Numbered from the stretch's first letter, positions 46,767 through 61,745 are shown. The stretch is DNA of 64,000 nucleotides from Corythoichthys intestinalis (GCF_030265065.1 NC_080405.1:22518501-22582500), one strand, 5' to 3'. Notes: generated from the sequence alone by a model not told the origin. Made by a program: numbers and translations.

Positions 46767-49700
46767 TCAGCCAAAAAGTAAATAAAGGCAGAAAGCGAGT
46801 ATGCAGAAAGAGAAAGGGTGTAGGAGGGCTGGATGGGTGGCAGAGGATGAGAATGACGACACAAAAGATGGATTGTCGTAGCAGTCGGGCTCAAAGCAAC
46901 GGATGGCGCCGTCTTCGTTGCCATAGTTGGCCCAGTACTCTTCTTGGTCGAGTTTAGGAAGAGCCATTTCATCATCTGATAGTTCATATTTGGGAGGAAA
47001 TGTGTCAAACTGGCTTTTGGGGAAATAATTTGGTTTTCCTAGAGGGAATGACTTCACTGTGTCTGTGGTCTTGTGGTTATTGACCTTGGAGGATGACGCA
47101 GGCTTGTTCTTGGAGAACCACCAGCGGGTCTTGGTGCTGAAGGTGGTTGTGGTGGTTCCGGCTAAGGAGCCGGGGTCAGGCATGGGACAGAGGGCAAAGT
47201 CCAGCTCCCGGAGGAATCTGAGATCTTGCCCGCGACGTTGGGATGGCGAGGAGCAGATCAGCTCAGAGGAGGAAATGCGGGATTTGCGGAACCACTCCCA
47301 CAATGAACGGGCCTCGCAGCCACAGGACCAAGGGTTACCATTGAGACGGAGGAAGTTAATACCCTGGGTGTCTCTCATAGCCTGGCCTGGCAGCTCGGCA
47401 AGGGAGTTATTGAAAAGGTAAAGAATGGAGACGCGGCCAAGGTCGCGGAAAGCGCGACGGTTGACCTGCCTGATTCGATTTTCGTGGAGAAGTAGGCGGT
47501 CCAGATTAACCAAACCTCGGAACACATTCTCAGTTAGGACTCGAATTCGGTTGCCGTGGAGGAATAGGTGGGTGAGGTTGACCAGATCTGTGAACAGGTC
47601 ATCCTGCAGAAAGTGGAGTTGATTCTCCTGCAACAATGTCAAAAAGTGAGAAAAAAGTCTGACATTAGATCACAACATCTGCCTAAGATCCACTTCATCT
47701 CAGGACAAGTAAACTAGAATTTATTCAGTTACACTGGGAAAAAGGTTCAACGTTTTGTAGTGGCACTTATTGTAAAACATTTGACTACCACTGGAGTAGT
47801 CCATTGCATGAAAAGGGAAGCTATGAGTATTTAAAATGAATTTAATTGACAAAACCTTAATTACGGCTTTAAACTCAAAGTTTGTAAACAGCTCTTGTGA
47901 GCCGATTAGACCTCGTTTGCCTAATGATATGTACACTTCTGGATATATACTAACCTTTAAATTTGGCAGATAATTTTGATTTTATGGTTGAAGTACTTTT
48001 GAACTAAAAGTATAACTGAAAAGAAACTATTTTAGTGCTAAAGTTCAGCTGGCTAGTAGTCCCTAGTTTTACTCCTAGTGTTCTTTTGGCGTGATCAAAG
48101 TATGAAGCATGTCATATCTTCAAGAAGTGTTAATGATGTGTATGGATGCAACATTCACCTGCAAGTAGAGAAACTGGAGACTATACAACTTGTGGAAGAG
48201 GTCGTGGGGTAACATGCCAAGCTTGCATCGGTGCATGTGCAGACTCTGCAGCTTCTCCAACCCCCGAAAAGCTCCACCTTCTAGACGTCTCAATGTGGGA
48301 TTGTCTCCCAGGTCCAACTCCTCAAGCACCCTCAGGTTACTAAAGGCTCCAGCCTCAATCCATGTGACATTATTGCCATAAAGCCAAAGCACCTAGAAGA
48401 GGAGCGAAAAATGGGGGTCTAAACACTAATCTAGACATTGCAGTTAAACTAGATACAGCGTTCACACACTTTTACCTGTGTTTCAAAGCCAAAAGAATCC
48501 GCGCGGAGTTCTGTAATACGATTGTTCTGCAGGAACACACGTTGTGAGTCGTACGGCACACCGGCCGGAACGATGGTCAGGTTCTGGGACTGGCAGCTGA
48601 CTGTCATGGGCGTAGGATAACACACACAAAGCCTGGGGCATGCAGCCACACTGCTGGGTTTTACCACTACCAGCCACAGGATCAGCCACAGTGACAATCC
48701 ACCTGCGAAAGACCAAATTGGAAAATCAGAAGAAATAATTAAAAACACGCAGAATAGTTGCAGGATTCATGCTAGTTTGGGAAACGCGGATGCTAGATTA
48801 AGATGTTTCGAGAAGTGTTGATTTCAACTATTGGCTTCATCCCTTTGTTTTTTTTGATTTTTTTTTCTCTGTGCAGTCTCAATCGGGACTTGTTCCCTAT
48901 GTCTTCTGCATAATTAAACATGGTAGAAACCATTGAGCCATTCACATCTACCTGATCACTTAACATAGGCTACAATGTCAGTTACATAACTTTAAAACAT
49001 GCACTTTGTAGAGTAAATAATCAAAGATAATTTTTCAAAAAATGTATATGCGCAGTTTGTAGACTTACAAAAGAAATTTATCAATTGAATTCACATTTGG
49101 TTTGTCCTGGAAAAAGAACTATTTCACCGTGATGTTTGCTAATCAGACAGCACAAAAAAGCAGTAACTGGACCCAGATCAATTTCGCCCCCGCTTCAATT
49201 ACTGCCGGGTTTCTCGGCACAGCTCGGATGGCGGCACACAAAAGCGACTCTAGTGGTAAAAGTAGACTCGTGAAATAATGATGAACCCCCCATTCATTCA
49301 TTGTATGCAAGATTTTCCAGTGGCTCACCCCTTGACCTCTCAACAAGTCGAACTGTTATCTACGCTGGACCTTCAGGAGAACACGAGACAGGGATTTCAA
49401 GTGGAATAAGACACCGATTAGAAATCTTGGTTAGTCTTATTTACTGCATGGCAAATTAAGTTCAGTATCACACTTGCTTAACAGTCAGTTTATAAAGGAA
49501 AGTAGAAGAGGAGGGAAATCAATGTTGATAATATTAGATAAACATGTACAATGTTGTAAAATCCAATATAATAACTACAGTATACGTTGAAGTCAACTAT
49601 ATATCGTACAGTGTATAACACTATTGTTCAATGGTTTTGGGTCACTTGGAACTCGCCACACTGTATTAAAAAAACAGAAATTAATTAAAAAATATATATA

Positions 49701-50154
49701 AATAAATACTGTTAATGCATTAAGAAAACTTTTTTTTTTTTTTAAGTATGACATTTCTGAAGGTACGCAAACTTTTGAGAAGCATTGCCTACAATACACA
49801 CTGAGTGTTTTCACACTGGTGAACTTTCAGTATCAATGAAAACTTGAATTTATAGTTTACTTTTTTGTGTGTCTGCTCCTGTATTGGATCTCATTTTATT
49901 GTACAGATGCAACATGATGGGTACTTTGCCGCAAATCTTGATATAATAATAATAATAATAATCGTAATGTTATGAGAACACAAGGGAAATTCTTCTAAAA
50001 AGAAAAAGAAAAAAATATGCAGGATAATATATGAAAATTAGTATAAGTAGTAAATAAATTATACAATCAAAAATATTGTGAGTAAAGTGCACACAAACTC
50101 ACTCTTGAATTTGTGGGTTGTTCTGGATCTCTTCAAAGGCCAGCGAGTCTCCAT
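46767..50154 (-). CDS. rtn4rl2: Reticulon-4 receptor-like 2 (Nogo receptor homologue 2)
   Basis: This is a GPI-anchored neuronal surface LRR protein of the Nogo-receptor family. Coding exons 50103-50154, 48476-48702, 48159-48392 and 46767-47627 (GT-AG) give 457 residues; human RTN4RL2 has 420. After a basic start (METRWPLKR) a hydrophobic signal core LSLWLILWLVVV precedes the LRR N-cap CPRLCVCYPTP. Leucine-rich repeats run from about residue 60 to 270 (VFLQNNRI, LEELDLGDNPTL, LTHLFLHGNRI, LDRLLLHENRI, ILYLFNNSL). The LRR C-cap is NPWSCGCEARSLWEWF. A variable stalk with EEYWANYGNEDG follows, and a hydrophobic GPI signal ends the protein (FCILAFCLYLLFG). The stalk motif resembles human DDYWGGYGGED, favouring RTN4RL2 over RTN4R or RTN4RL1. 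slc43a3 lies upstream, as in human. Confidence 0.93.
48703..50102 (-). other. rtn4rl2 intron 1
   Basis: 1.4 kb intron without other recognised features, apart from a short (AAT)n tract at 49944-49962. Confidence 0.6.
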
Positions 50155-50552
50155 GACGAGTAAAACAGAAAGCGAGTTAGCCTGCCCGGCGAAGAAGTGC
50201 CTGCTTGCTGCTATCTCTGCTGACGTTCCGCTCTGGGGACCGAGTCGCTGTGGCTTCACAGAGGACTGATCGGGAGTCCCCGCAAGCTTGTTTATACTTG
50301 GCAGAGTGCTCGTCACCCACCAGGCAGCGTAGGCAGAGTAGTGGACGCTCTCTCTCATACGTCAGCCTTCTTCCTGGCAGGGAGGAGGGGAGGCAAGGCA
50401 GGAACCGGAGAAAGAGCCAAGAAAGGGAGAAGACAAGGAGAGAGGTTTGGCTTGGCTTCTTTCTTATCTTATATCAATCAAACAACAGCAAAAGCAAAGC
50501 AGCAACAGTAAATATATGTCAACAAGTACAAATAGACTACTTCAAAGACATA
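50155..50552 (-). promoter_or_regulatory. rtn4rl2: rtn4rl2 5' UTR and proximal promoter
   Basis: About 400 bp lies between the rtn4rl2 ATG and a Tc1 element. It is richer in G/C than its surroundings around 50215-50420. No upstream splice acceptor is needed for the start exon. The transcription start is not determinable by eye. Confidence 0.3.
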
Positions 50553-52177
50553 CAGTGCCTTGCAAAAGTATTCGGCCACCTTGAATCTTGCAACCTTTCG
50601 CCACATTTCAGGCTTCAAACATAAAGATATGAAATTTAATTTTTTTGTCAAGAATCAACAACAAGTGGGACACAATCGTGAAGTGGAACAACATTGACTG
50701 GATAATTTAAACTTTTTTAACAAATAAAAAACTGAAAAGTGGGGCGTGCAATATTATTCGGCCCCTTTACTTTCAGTGCAGCAAACTCACTCCAGAAGTT
50801 CAGTGAGGATCTCTGAATGATCCAATGTTGTCCTAAATGACCGATGATGATAAATAGAATCCACCTGTGTATAATCAAGTCTCCGTATAAATGCACCTGC
50901 CTCTGTGATAGTCTCAGGGTTCTGTTTAAAGTGCAGAGAGCATTATGAAAACCAAGGAACTCACCAGGCAGGTCCGAGATTGTGGAGAAGTTTAAAGCCG
51001 GATTTGGATACAAAAAGATTTCCAAAGCTTTAAACATCTCAAGGAGCACTGTGCAAGCCATCATATTGAAATGGAAGGAGCATCAGACCACTGCAAATCT
51101 ACCAAGACCCGGCCATCCTTCCAAACTTTCTTCTCAAACAAGGAGAAAACTGATCAGAGATGCAGCCAAGAGGCCCATGATCACTCTGGATGAACTGCAG
51201 AGATCTACAGCTGAGGTGGGAGAGTCTGTCCATAGGACAACAATCAGTCGTACACTGCACAAATCTGGCCTTTATGGAAGAGTGGCAAGAAGAAAGCCAT
51301 TTCTCAAAGATATCCATAAAAAGTCTCGTTTAAAGTTTGCCACAAGCCACCTGGGAGACACACCAAACATATGGAAGAAGGTGCTCTGGTCAGATGAAAC
51401 CAAAATTGAACTTTTTGGCCACAATGCAAAACGATATGTTTGGCGTAAAAGCAACACAGCTCATCACCCTGAACACACCATCCCCACTGTCAAACATGGT
51501 GGTGGCAGCATCATGGTTTGGGCCTGCTTTTCTTCAGCAGGGACAGGGAAGATGGTTAAAATTGACGGGAAGATGGATGCAGCCAAATACAGGAAAATTC
51601 TGGAAGAAAACCTGTTGGTATCTGCACAAGACCTGAGACTGGGACGGAGATTTATCTTCCAACAGGACAATGATCCAAAACATAAAGCCAAATCTACAAT
51701 GGAATGGTTCAAAAATAAACGTATCCAGGTGTTAGAATGGCCAAGTCAAAGTCCAGACCTGAATCCAATCGAGAATCTGTGGAAAGAGCTGAAGACTGCT
51801 GTTCACAAACACTCTCCATCCAACCTCACTGAGCTCGAGCTGTTTTGCAAGGAAGAATGGGCAAGAGTGTCAGTCTCTCGATGTGCAAAACTGATAGAAA
51901 CATACCCCAAGCGACTTGCAGCTGTAATTGGAGCAAAAGGTGGCGCTACAAAGTATTAACGCAAGGGGGCCGAATAATATTGCACGCCCCACTTTTCAGT
52001 TTTTTATTTGTTAAAAAAGTTTAAATTATCCAATAAATTTTGTTCCACTTAACGATTGTGTCCCACTTGTTGTTGATTCTTGACAAAAAATTAAAATTTT
52101 ATATCTTTATGTTTGAAGCCTGAAATGTGGCGAAAGGTTGCAAGGTTCAAGGGGGCCGAATACTTTGCAAGGCACTG
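50553..52177 (+). mobile_element. Tc1-like transposon, nearly intact
   Basis: Length 1625 bp with ends CAGTGCCTTGCAAAAGTATT and its inverted copy, TA on both sides, and long inverted arms of about 200 bp (AAAACTGAAAAGTGGGGCGTGC block near 50733 repeated inverted near 51985). This is full length for Tc1. The transposase frame is open for 325 codons. Confidence 0.93.
50945..51959 (+). CDS. Tc1 transposase, one N-terminal frameshift
   Basis: The cut-and-paste DDE transposase moves the flanking element. The likely original ATG is at 50945 (MKTKELTRQVRD), but a small indel near 50975 shifts the frame, and from 50982 the protein is open for 325 residues to TAA at 51957-51959. Visible parts: helix-turn-helix I (FGYKKISKALNISRSTVQAI), a linker with PRPGHPSKL, helix-turn-helix II (ITLDELQRSTAEVGESVHRT), and a DD34E core with WSDETKIELFG, QQDNDPKHKAK and NPIENLWKELK. 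No internal stop occurs. Only about the first dozen residues are out of frame, making this the youngest-looking transposase in the window. Confidence 0.9.
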
Positions 52178-52185
52178 TACTTTCA

Positions 52186-52515
52186 TTCATCCATTCATCC
52201 TCTGAGCCACTTATCATCACAAGGGTCGCTGAGGTGCTGGAGCCTATCCCAGCAAAGTATGGCCAGTAGGAGGGGTAAACTCTGAATTTGTTGCCAGCCA
52301 ATTGCAGGGCACAAGGAGACAAACAACCACTCATGCAAACACGCTTACCTACAGTGACAATTTGGAGTGCTCTATCAGCCTACCACGCATTTTTTTGCAA
52401 TGTGGAAGGAAACCGTTACCTGGAGAAAGCATGCACGGGGAGAACATGCAAACTCCACAAAGAAAGGCCAAAGACACTTGATCTTAGAACTGTGAGGTGG
52501 ATGTCATGCTAACCA
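52186..52515 (+). repeat. Common fish interspersed repeat
   Basis: It begins CATTCATCCATTCATCCTCT and includes TGGAGCCTATCCCAGC and GGGGAGAACATGCAAACTCC, ending in GCTAACCACTTTTCC. From memory this is a high-copy teleost repeat. The family is not assigned. It abuts the Tc1 right end. The 52516-53459 interval after it holds nothing recognised. Confidence 0.55.
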
Positions 52516-53459
52516 CTTTTCCACTATGTCACTGCCACTATGTCACTGCCACTTCAAGTACAGATCGATCAAATTCAACGTAAACATTACTTTGGAAATG
52601 TAGTTGGTGAGAATTCCAACTGTTGAAAATCTAACAGTGTAAATATTTCAGTTACTTTTCTCGAAGTAATGCAACTTAGTAGGAATGCATTTGGATACTT
52701 TAAAAAAAAAATCTTCAAATGAGTGTTTGTGGAATTTGGCAGAGGTTGCTTAATATGCTTGTGTAACTGTCTAGGAAGTACTTCCCAACATATGCTTCCC
52801 AGATATTGATATACGGTATAGCTTAAGCTTTAGTATTGTACAAGTGTTATCTAAAATTCATAATTCAGAGCACAGCTGTCTACATCCTAAAGCGAGTGAT
52901 GGCAGGTAGGCGCTCTCAAGGGTAAAGCTGTTCCTCAAAAGGCATGTAAAGAGGGTTGCGACACTTTGATCTGGCCGCGGGTGGTCACGTGGTTCACTCA
53001 GGGCGTGAATAGTTCCAATTACAACCAGCGCTGTAGTGGTTTTCAATTGAACTAACAGCGGTAAATGCGACATTTATGGAAAAATGGATAAAATCACGTA
53101 TTTTAGTACTTGTTTGATTATGTCATTGCATTATAAAGTATATGTAAATGCTAGTTTTACATTTGGAGTGGTAAGGCGACAACTGAAAACTATGTAAACT
53201 GTTACGCAGAAGAGAACTTTCCCATGTTGTGGAGTGAAAGTAATCATGTTGTGTTAGCATTGGCATGGGAAATAGACTTTTACATTGAAAGATGATTTAG
53301 GTTTTTCGTTTTTCACAACTAGAATACTTTTTTTTTTCCAGAGAATGTCTAGATTTCCTTGAATCACCTACTTGTGGTAATATATTAGGGATAACACCAT
53401 GTGTTCCCAAGTTGTAAGTGGTAGTTCCCAGTTTGTTTTTTCGCATTGACATATAAAAA

Positions 53460-54127
53460 CACTTCTGTTTCCCCAAAAGTTTGGGCGTACTGGACGTAGA
53501 CAAACGCGCTGGCCCTCAACGGCTTCCATACACTTTTGCGTACCGACGGCTGACCACTGTATTTGCAGCGGACAGGAGAAAATAACTCTCAAAATGTCGA
53601 AGAGGCAGGCCCCACTGAGTAATTATTTCCGTGTTCCCCCACCCCCGTCAAAAGACAGACAGGCGACAGAGACATCACCGGATCTACCGAAAAAAAGGAC
53701 TTTTGCTGAAAAGTGGCTGAAGGAGGTACCATGGCTAGAAGCAAATGATGCTCGCACGGAAATGCAGTACTAAATGTGCCGTGAGAATCCCAATGTCGCT
53801 GATAAGAGCAGCGCATTTTATGCGAGGTCAAAGAATTTCAGTCTTACAAACTTTGAAAGCACGAAAAAAACAGAGAGCATGTGGCAATCAAGCAAACTAT
53901 CGATGTCAGACAGGACCCCACTCGCCCTATGGACAAGTGGCAGAATAAAGGTAATGAACAGCGCCATGCACTGACAAACGTGTTTTTGCTCGCATTTTAC
54001 AAAGCTAAACATGCACGTTCAATGAGGTCTTATGAGGAGGACATCTCAAGCTCAATTCAATGAGGACCAAGTCACATCTCCAGGTCCTCCTCTGAGAACC
54101 TGGGCAAAAAAAATATGTGCACCCCTG
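53460..54127 (+). mobile_element. hAT remnant with transposase N-terminus
   Basis: The plus strand from about 53594 encodes MSKRQAPLSNYFRVPPPP, KKRTFAEKWLKEVPWLEAND, then after shifts NPNVADKSSAFYARSKNF and ALTNVFLLAFYKAKHARSMR. This is the N-terminal zinc-finger region of a ZMYM/ZNF862-like hAT transposase. The right end is the inverted CAGGGGTGCACATA terminus. The left terminus is not found. It is a relative of 19125-20025 in the opposite orientation. Stops and frameshifts are present. Confidence 0.65.
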
Positions 54128-54140
54128 TATATATATATAT

Positions 54141-56457
<2,317 letters not shown>

Positions 56458-58014
56458 TATGTGTGTGTGTGTGTACATTTTCCTTCTTCATTTTATAGAC
56501 TTAGTTTGACCTGAAACACAAAGAAATGACATTTAGCAAATATTTCCTGCGTAAAATAACTAAATTTTGAGCCTCTAATTTTAGCAAAACCAAACCTGCT
56601 GTACCTCTTTAGAGGCATTTGTTTTGGACCCAAGCAACACAAAATGATTACAAGACAAGAACAACATTTTATTATTTTCCTCAACATGGTGTAATGTATC
56701 ACAATAACAACTTATTACCCTTTGATGAACAAAAACGTATTTTTATTGACCAATTGGTGAAATTGGTGTCATGGTTCATTTTTTACACCGAACATTTTAT
56801 GGATCAGTGGTCTGTGATGGTTGGTTGTGCAGAATGGTTTCCCCAAGGACCAAGAGCAGCAGAAAAAATGGATGTCAATGGTCAGCCGTCAAAACATGAA
56901 ATAGAAGGCTTTTTGTTTGTTTGTTGCGATTTCAAAATGGGCTTAGTGCCCACAGCCAGCAGTCACTATCAGCAGGCACCAGCAGCTGTCCCCAGCAGAA
57001 GCAGCAGTATAATGTGAATCATGAAAATGTAACCTAAAAATATACATTAAATTAGTTTTCCATTATAAATGTGCCTATTATTTGTTGATATCACTTATAA
57101 TCTATACACATCTCTAAAATATAATGTCAAACATTTTGGTGTAAAGAATACAGGTTGTCATGCATTGACTTGGTACTCTTCCATGAGGGTGAAGTTCAAA
57201 GCTTACAGAATCGAGCTAATAAGCGCGTGAAAGCCGGTTGTCCACCAATACTCACAAATACAGATGAGTGTGTACGTCACAAAGGGCCTCTAAAAGAGTT
57301 GACAATTTATAAGAGGTAGTGACTTAATGAATTTATCCCTGGCGATACCTTCCCAGTTAGCACAGTCAGCTTAAAAAGTAGGAGAAAATCGCTCGTCAAC
57401 CAAGATAAAATATATTTATAATTAGTGCGCCATGCACATTCAAATAAAGCTCAACATATACATCATACAGCGCCTCTGATAGAATACAGACTGTTGAAAA
57501 TCCAAAAGGGATCGTTTTTTTCATTAACTTACCTCCGAATTTACTAGACAGCCAGCCCGATGTTTGGAACTACCCGAGGCTCCACTACCCGGAACTACCC
57601 GGAAGTAAAATCGTGTAATGGGTCCCTACGGGAGTGTCTCAACCCTCTTTATACATGGCCCTAAGTGTGATAATAGCCCCTTCAGCTCTGCCATGTCAGA
57701 GCATCATTCTACTCCGTGTGTGACTGATGTTCTCCTTCTGATCTTAAGCAAATTTTTAAAAGACTTCTGAAGTGACAGTCCTTTTCTTCTCAAAACAAAG
57801 GACAGTAACTTGGACAATGTTGTAAAGAACACAGGAGAATTTAAATTTTTTTTTATATTAAGAAATACGTTTTTCAAAAGTTGTGGGTTTAAACAATTTC
57901 TTTTCTTTGACCAAATCTCTTTCTTCCACCCTTTGATTCTCCATTCACAGAACCCCTCCCATGCCCAGGTTTTTTTCCTCTGTGACCACTAAAGCTTAGT
58001 TACACTTAGTCAGC
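56458..58014. other. Intergenic interval
   Basis: A (GT)n tract at 56460-56474. The 132-codon ORF at 56619-57017 has no recognisable domain. On the minus strand near 57534-57600 a GGAG then GTAAGT donor follows a G/C-rich stretch with repeated CGGGTAGT motifs; it could be an untranslated first exon, but I cannot link it to a gene. Confidence 0.35.
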
Positions 58015-58253
58015 CAGCACTGGAGTCGAGCAGGCCAAAAAGGCCAGATTTATCTCCTTCAATAGCTTGACAGCAGCCCTTACTGCTGGAGTCCACTAAT
58101 GCGTTTGGGGGTTGCTGCCATGATAGGCACCAACCACGATCCAGTTCCACTGAGGTGGGTGTTGAAGCTCCCTCTGATGGGACTCTGCCGGGCTGTACCG
58201 GTGGGTTCCTCCACCTTTGGAGCCAACTCACCACCTGGAGGTGATCAGTTGAC
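58015..58253 (-). repeat. LINE fragment (RTE-like)
   Basis: Minus-strand text CAACTGATCACCTCC then GGTGGTGAGTTGGCTCC resembles 23979-24010 of the RTE element (CAACTGATCACCACC). The rest shows the same style of G/C-rich coding relic but no continuous frame. Confidence 0.4.
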
Positions 58254-58701
58254 TGTTATGGTTTGTGTTCGTTTCCTCCTAGTTTGACTTGCCCTTGAGA
58301 TTGACCATTGATTTCAACTGTTGTCCCTGCTCCTAGTGTATCCTCCAACCTGCATCCTCCCGTTTCACCCACCTGTTCCTCGCTGTCCCATTACCCCTTG
58401 TCTGTGTGTATATAAGCTGCCCATTTTTGTTGAGTCTTTGTCACGACATTTTCGAAGTTCACGTCAGCATCTGTTCTCGTCCGTTTTCTCCGTCCAAGCC
58501 ATCGTGTTCCTCTGAGTAAGTTTTTGATACCCAGCCTTTTGCTAGTAACCTGAGTTTTGTTTGCTTTTTTGTTTTTTCGATCTCTAGTCTTGGTTTGTAC
58601 TTTGTTTTTTGTTGGCCTTAATTAAATCATTTGGTCCACCTCACCTCCCTTTCCCTGCATTTGGGTCCACGTCAACGCTCGTCTGCCCGTGCTCCCTGAC
58701 A
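58254..58701 (+). mobile_element. Solo LTR fossil, probably gypsy-type
   Basis: A 448-bp block begins TGTTATGG and ends CCCTGACA. It contains a TATATAAG promoter-like site near 58408. Similar flanks GTTGAC and ATTGAC look like a target duplication. No internal region is present. It interrupts or abuts the LINE fragment on its left. Family is from memory of fish gypsy LTRs. Confidence 0.5.
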
Positions 58702-58707
58702 ATTGAC

Positions 58708-61343
58708 AACTTTGCCCTTCTCTACACGAGTGTCCAAGCTATACGACCACAAACACGATGTCAAGACTACAAAGTCAATCATGAAACTGCGGTTACGGGC
58801 CTCCTGGTACCAGGTATACATATGGACAACCTTATGCTTGAGCACGGTGTTGACACGGACAATGAATGGACAAGCATAGAAGTCTAATAATAGAAAAACG
58901 AACCGTGTCTCATTAACAATATTGTATAATTATGTTTATTTTTTTTTTAATCACTATTCTGGAGCCCTGTTGGACAAATTGATCCGATAGGCTTTGAGCT
59001 TGAGTCGTATTTGTCAGTAAGGTAGGCCACAAATTGGAGATGTGGAAAAACACCTACTGTTGAGTACCTATTGTGCACTGGTTCACACACACCAATACTG
59101 ATTTTTACGGGGGTTTTACAGGCCAACAACTGTCTTGAAGCGGATAGCGTTTGACTATTGTGTTCCATTTATATTTTTTGTACAGGATGGAAAAACGGTG
59201 CAGTCTGGACGTGGGTTTCTGTGACAAGGCTGGGGGGGTTATTCACTAATTGACACTTCATCCATCACATGGGTCAAGGTGAGTGCCACCATGATACACT
59301 CCATCTGTCCTAGGCAATCACACACACCAAAAGATGAAATTCCAAGTTGCCGAGAACAGCATAGTTTCTTGGCTTTGTTCAGTGGAGGTCCAGGACACAT
59401 ACTGCCCTGTACATCTCACCATACAACCTTTGGCATGTAGATGTTGAGTGATTGAGGGACAGCTTTAGAACCATGTATGTGGTATTTTCTTTTTTTACAA
59501 TATACTTGGCCCCTGGATAAACAGACCAGACTCCATGGAGGAGGAGGAAGTGTGTGAGTACACCATATGTGTGTGTAATACATGATACATGTTGCACCTA
59601 CACACTCCACACCAGCAGGCCCTCCCTTTATGATGCATTCTCTCACTCGCCTGCTTGTGTCCCAGTGAATCACAGGCACACTGGCATTTGAACTGGTGTA
59701 AACACAGCATGTTCATAGGCTCTGTCTTGATTCTATTCATGTATCCTGCCTATGTCTATAACCAACTCGGACACGTGCAAGGTCCTCTCTCACTGATGAA
59801 GGCTTCACGTGTGGTTAGTGTGTGCATCTTCACCCTGGGTACATCAGGCCAGTAAGGAGAAAAAACACAAAAGTTGCAGTTGAAATTTATTTTCAAACTC
59901 AGAAGGGTCTTATTCATTTGACTTGTTTTTGTTGGATAATTAAACAATGTAGGGTTGAGATGAAATCATTTCAAAATTGTTGTCAGCAAAGTAAGGAAAT
60001 CACAAAGGAATCGCAAATTGCTTCACACAGTTAAAATGTGTCCCTGAGTGAAATACAGATTGGCATATTTTTTTAAGTGCTCAGAGAAATATAAACTTGC
60101 CCTATTTATTTATTTTTAGCCTTTCAGTCATTGATTTAATGGTTTGTTTTCTGATTGCAAACCCCCAATAGATGGTGGAGACCAACACTGACTTGGTGTT
60201 TAGAAAGGTTGCTTTCTATTTTCAACTCCTCCCACTTTTTCTTCTATTTCTGTCATTTGTGTTGTGGAAGTCTCAATCTGTAATTGGCTCTGAGGATAGA
60301 TGTACACACACTTACACTTCAAGTGACAGAATTGGCAATCTTGCTTTGAGCTACCATGTTGATGCACAGCCGGGGGCACAGTGAGAGACAGGAGAGTTTT
60401 ATTTATGGACACAAACACAACTCAATAGTACTTTAGTAATACTAAATCTGTATTTTTTTAAATTAAAAAACCAAAAACATTTAATGTCTCAAATAGGTGC
60501 TAAATTGTGTTCATTTTTTTCCTGGCACTTTACAATGTTGACATTCCAAGGAACTTCTTTTCATATGTGCTTTGTTCTTTTTGCATGATAAAAACTTTTG
60601 TAAATTTAGTCCATAGTATTTTCAAGTTAGACAAACCATAAAAAGCTTTGCAGTCTTCCAATAAGATTTTCCATCTCTGGTAAGAGCAGCTCAACTCCAA
60701 CATTTGTCTGTAATGTCAATAGCTTCATTAGTGTGTTAGTATTGGATATTTCACGAGGATAGGCAATGAGTTGAAATTTTGGCACAGAAGTCTGATCATG
60801 GCTGATCTCTGAGGTGCTGCTTTTTAAGGCATTTTTAGAGTGTGATAATAAATGATGTTATGACGATCTTTATTATTTGGGTTTAGGGGTCCAGTCATAT
60901 TCTTCGATCTGATTTCTTCCACTGCTGGTGACAGCACAGTAAGCACACAAAGCAATGACAGTTCAGACATTTCCCTTCTTATTCTTTTAAATGCCATTTC
61001 AAAGAATGTGCTTCCTTCAAAGTGCCAAAGTTGCTGACTAGGCTAAAACTCATTGAGTAGCTGAAGTCTGGAGACTGTTTGTTTACTGTAGATTGACTAC
61101 TGTGAGCAGTAGGTGGCATAGCTTTGTCTTGAACTGCTCTATTGAGTCTGCAATTGGGCTTCTGCTGGAACCACAAGCCAGCCAAACACAAATAGAAAAG
61201 AACCTTACCTCAAGTTACATTTACAACTCCATTGTAGAAAAAAATGATTTCATTCGGTCACTCTACCCTGCTTTATTCCTTCTAGTTTAAAAATAAACAC
61301 GTTGACACGTTAAAAATGTATGGATAAAAGTAAAATGTTAGTA
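58708..61343. other. Intergenic interval
   Basis: 2.6 kb without a supported gene. Short ORFs overlap each other in several frames (59379-59740) and show no domain. It lies between rtn4rl2 and slc43a3 and may include the slc43a3 3' UTR at its right end. Confidence 0.45.
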
Positions 61344-61467
61344 ATATAGTATAGTATAGTATAGTATAGTATAGTATAGTATAGTATATTATAGTATAGT
61401 ATAGTATAGTATAGTATAGTATAGTATAGTATAGTACAGTACAGTACAGTACAGTACAGTACAGTAT
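61344..61467. repeat. Pentanucleotide microsatellite (ATAGT)n then (ACAGT)n
   Basis: About 17 units of ATAGT (one interrupted as ATATT near 61387) followed by about seven units of ACAGT. A single T-to-C change has spread through the right block. Confidence 0.95.
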
Positions 61468-61505
61468 GACAGCATACAAAACAACATAGGAATACAAAAC
61501 ACATA

Positions 61506-61745
61506 CTGTAATGTACAGAATATAAGACGCTACTTTTTTCTCCAGCTTTGAACCCAATGGCTCATATTCCTGTGCAACTTATGTATTCTTACAGGCAAAT
61601 GAACTGCATGTCTTTTGAGGTAACTATCTCGCAGTACAACGTGGACACGTGCAGTTTACGGTCAAGTGTGGGTTGTTATCTAAACAAATAGAAATTGGTG
61701 GTTGAGGTTTACAGTCAAGTGTACCTTATAGTAAAAAAAATACAG
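61506..61745. mobile_element. Small TA-flanked MITE
   Basis: CTGTAATGTACAGAATATAA at the left and inverted CTGTATTTTTTTTACTATAA at the right, TA on each side. It resembles the ends at 1194 and 40980 and is a short deletion derivative. Confidence 0.5.

Noticed and set aside
47059-47622. Plus-strand ORFs opposite rtn4rl2 exon 4
   Set aside because: Shadows of the LRR coding sequence, with no domain of their own.
56619-57017. 132-codon ORF as a gene
   Set aside because: No recognisable domain, no splice structure, composition like surrounding intergenic DNA.
57534-57600. Possible untranslated first exon of rtn4rl2 or slc43a3 on the minus strand
   Set aside because: A donor-like GGAG/GTAAGT is present, but nothing links it to either gene, and rtn4rl2 has a start exon with its own upstream region near 50.2 kb.
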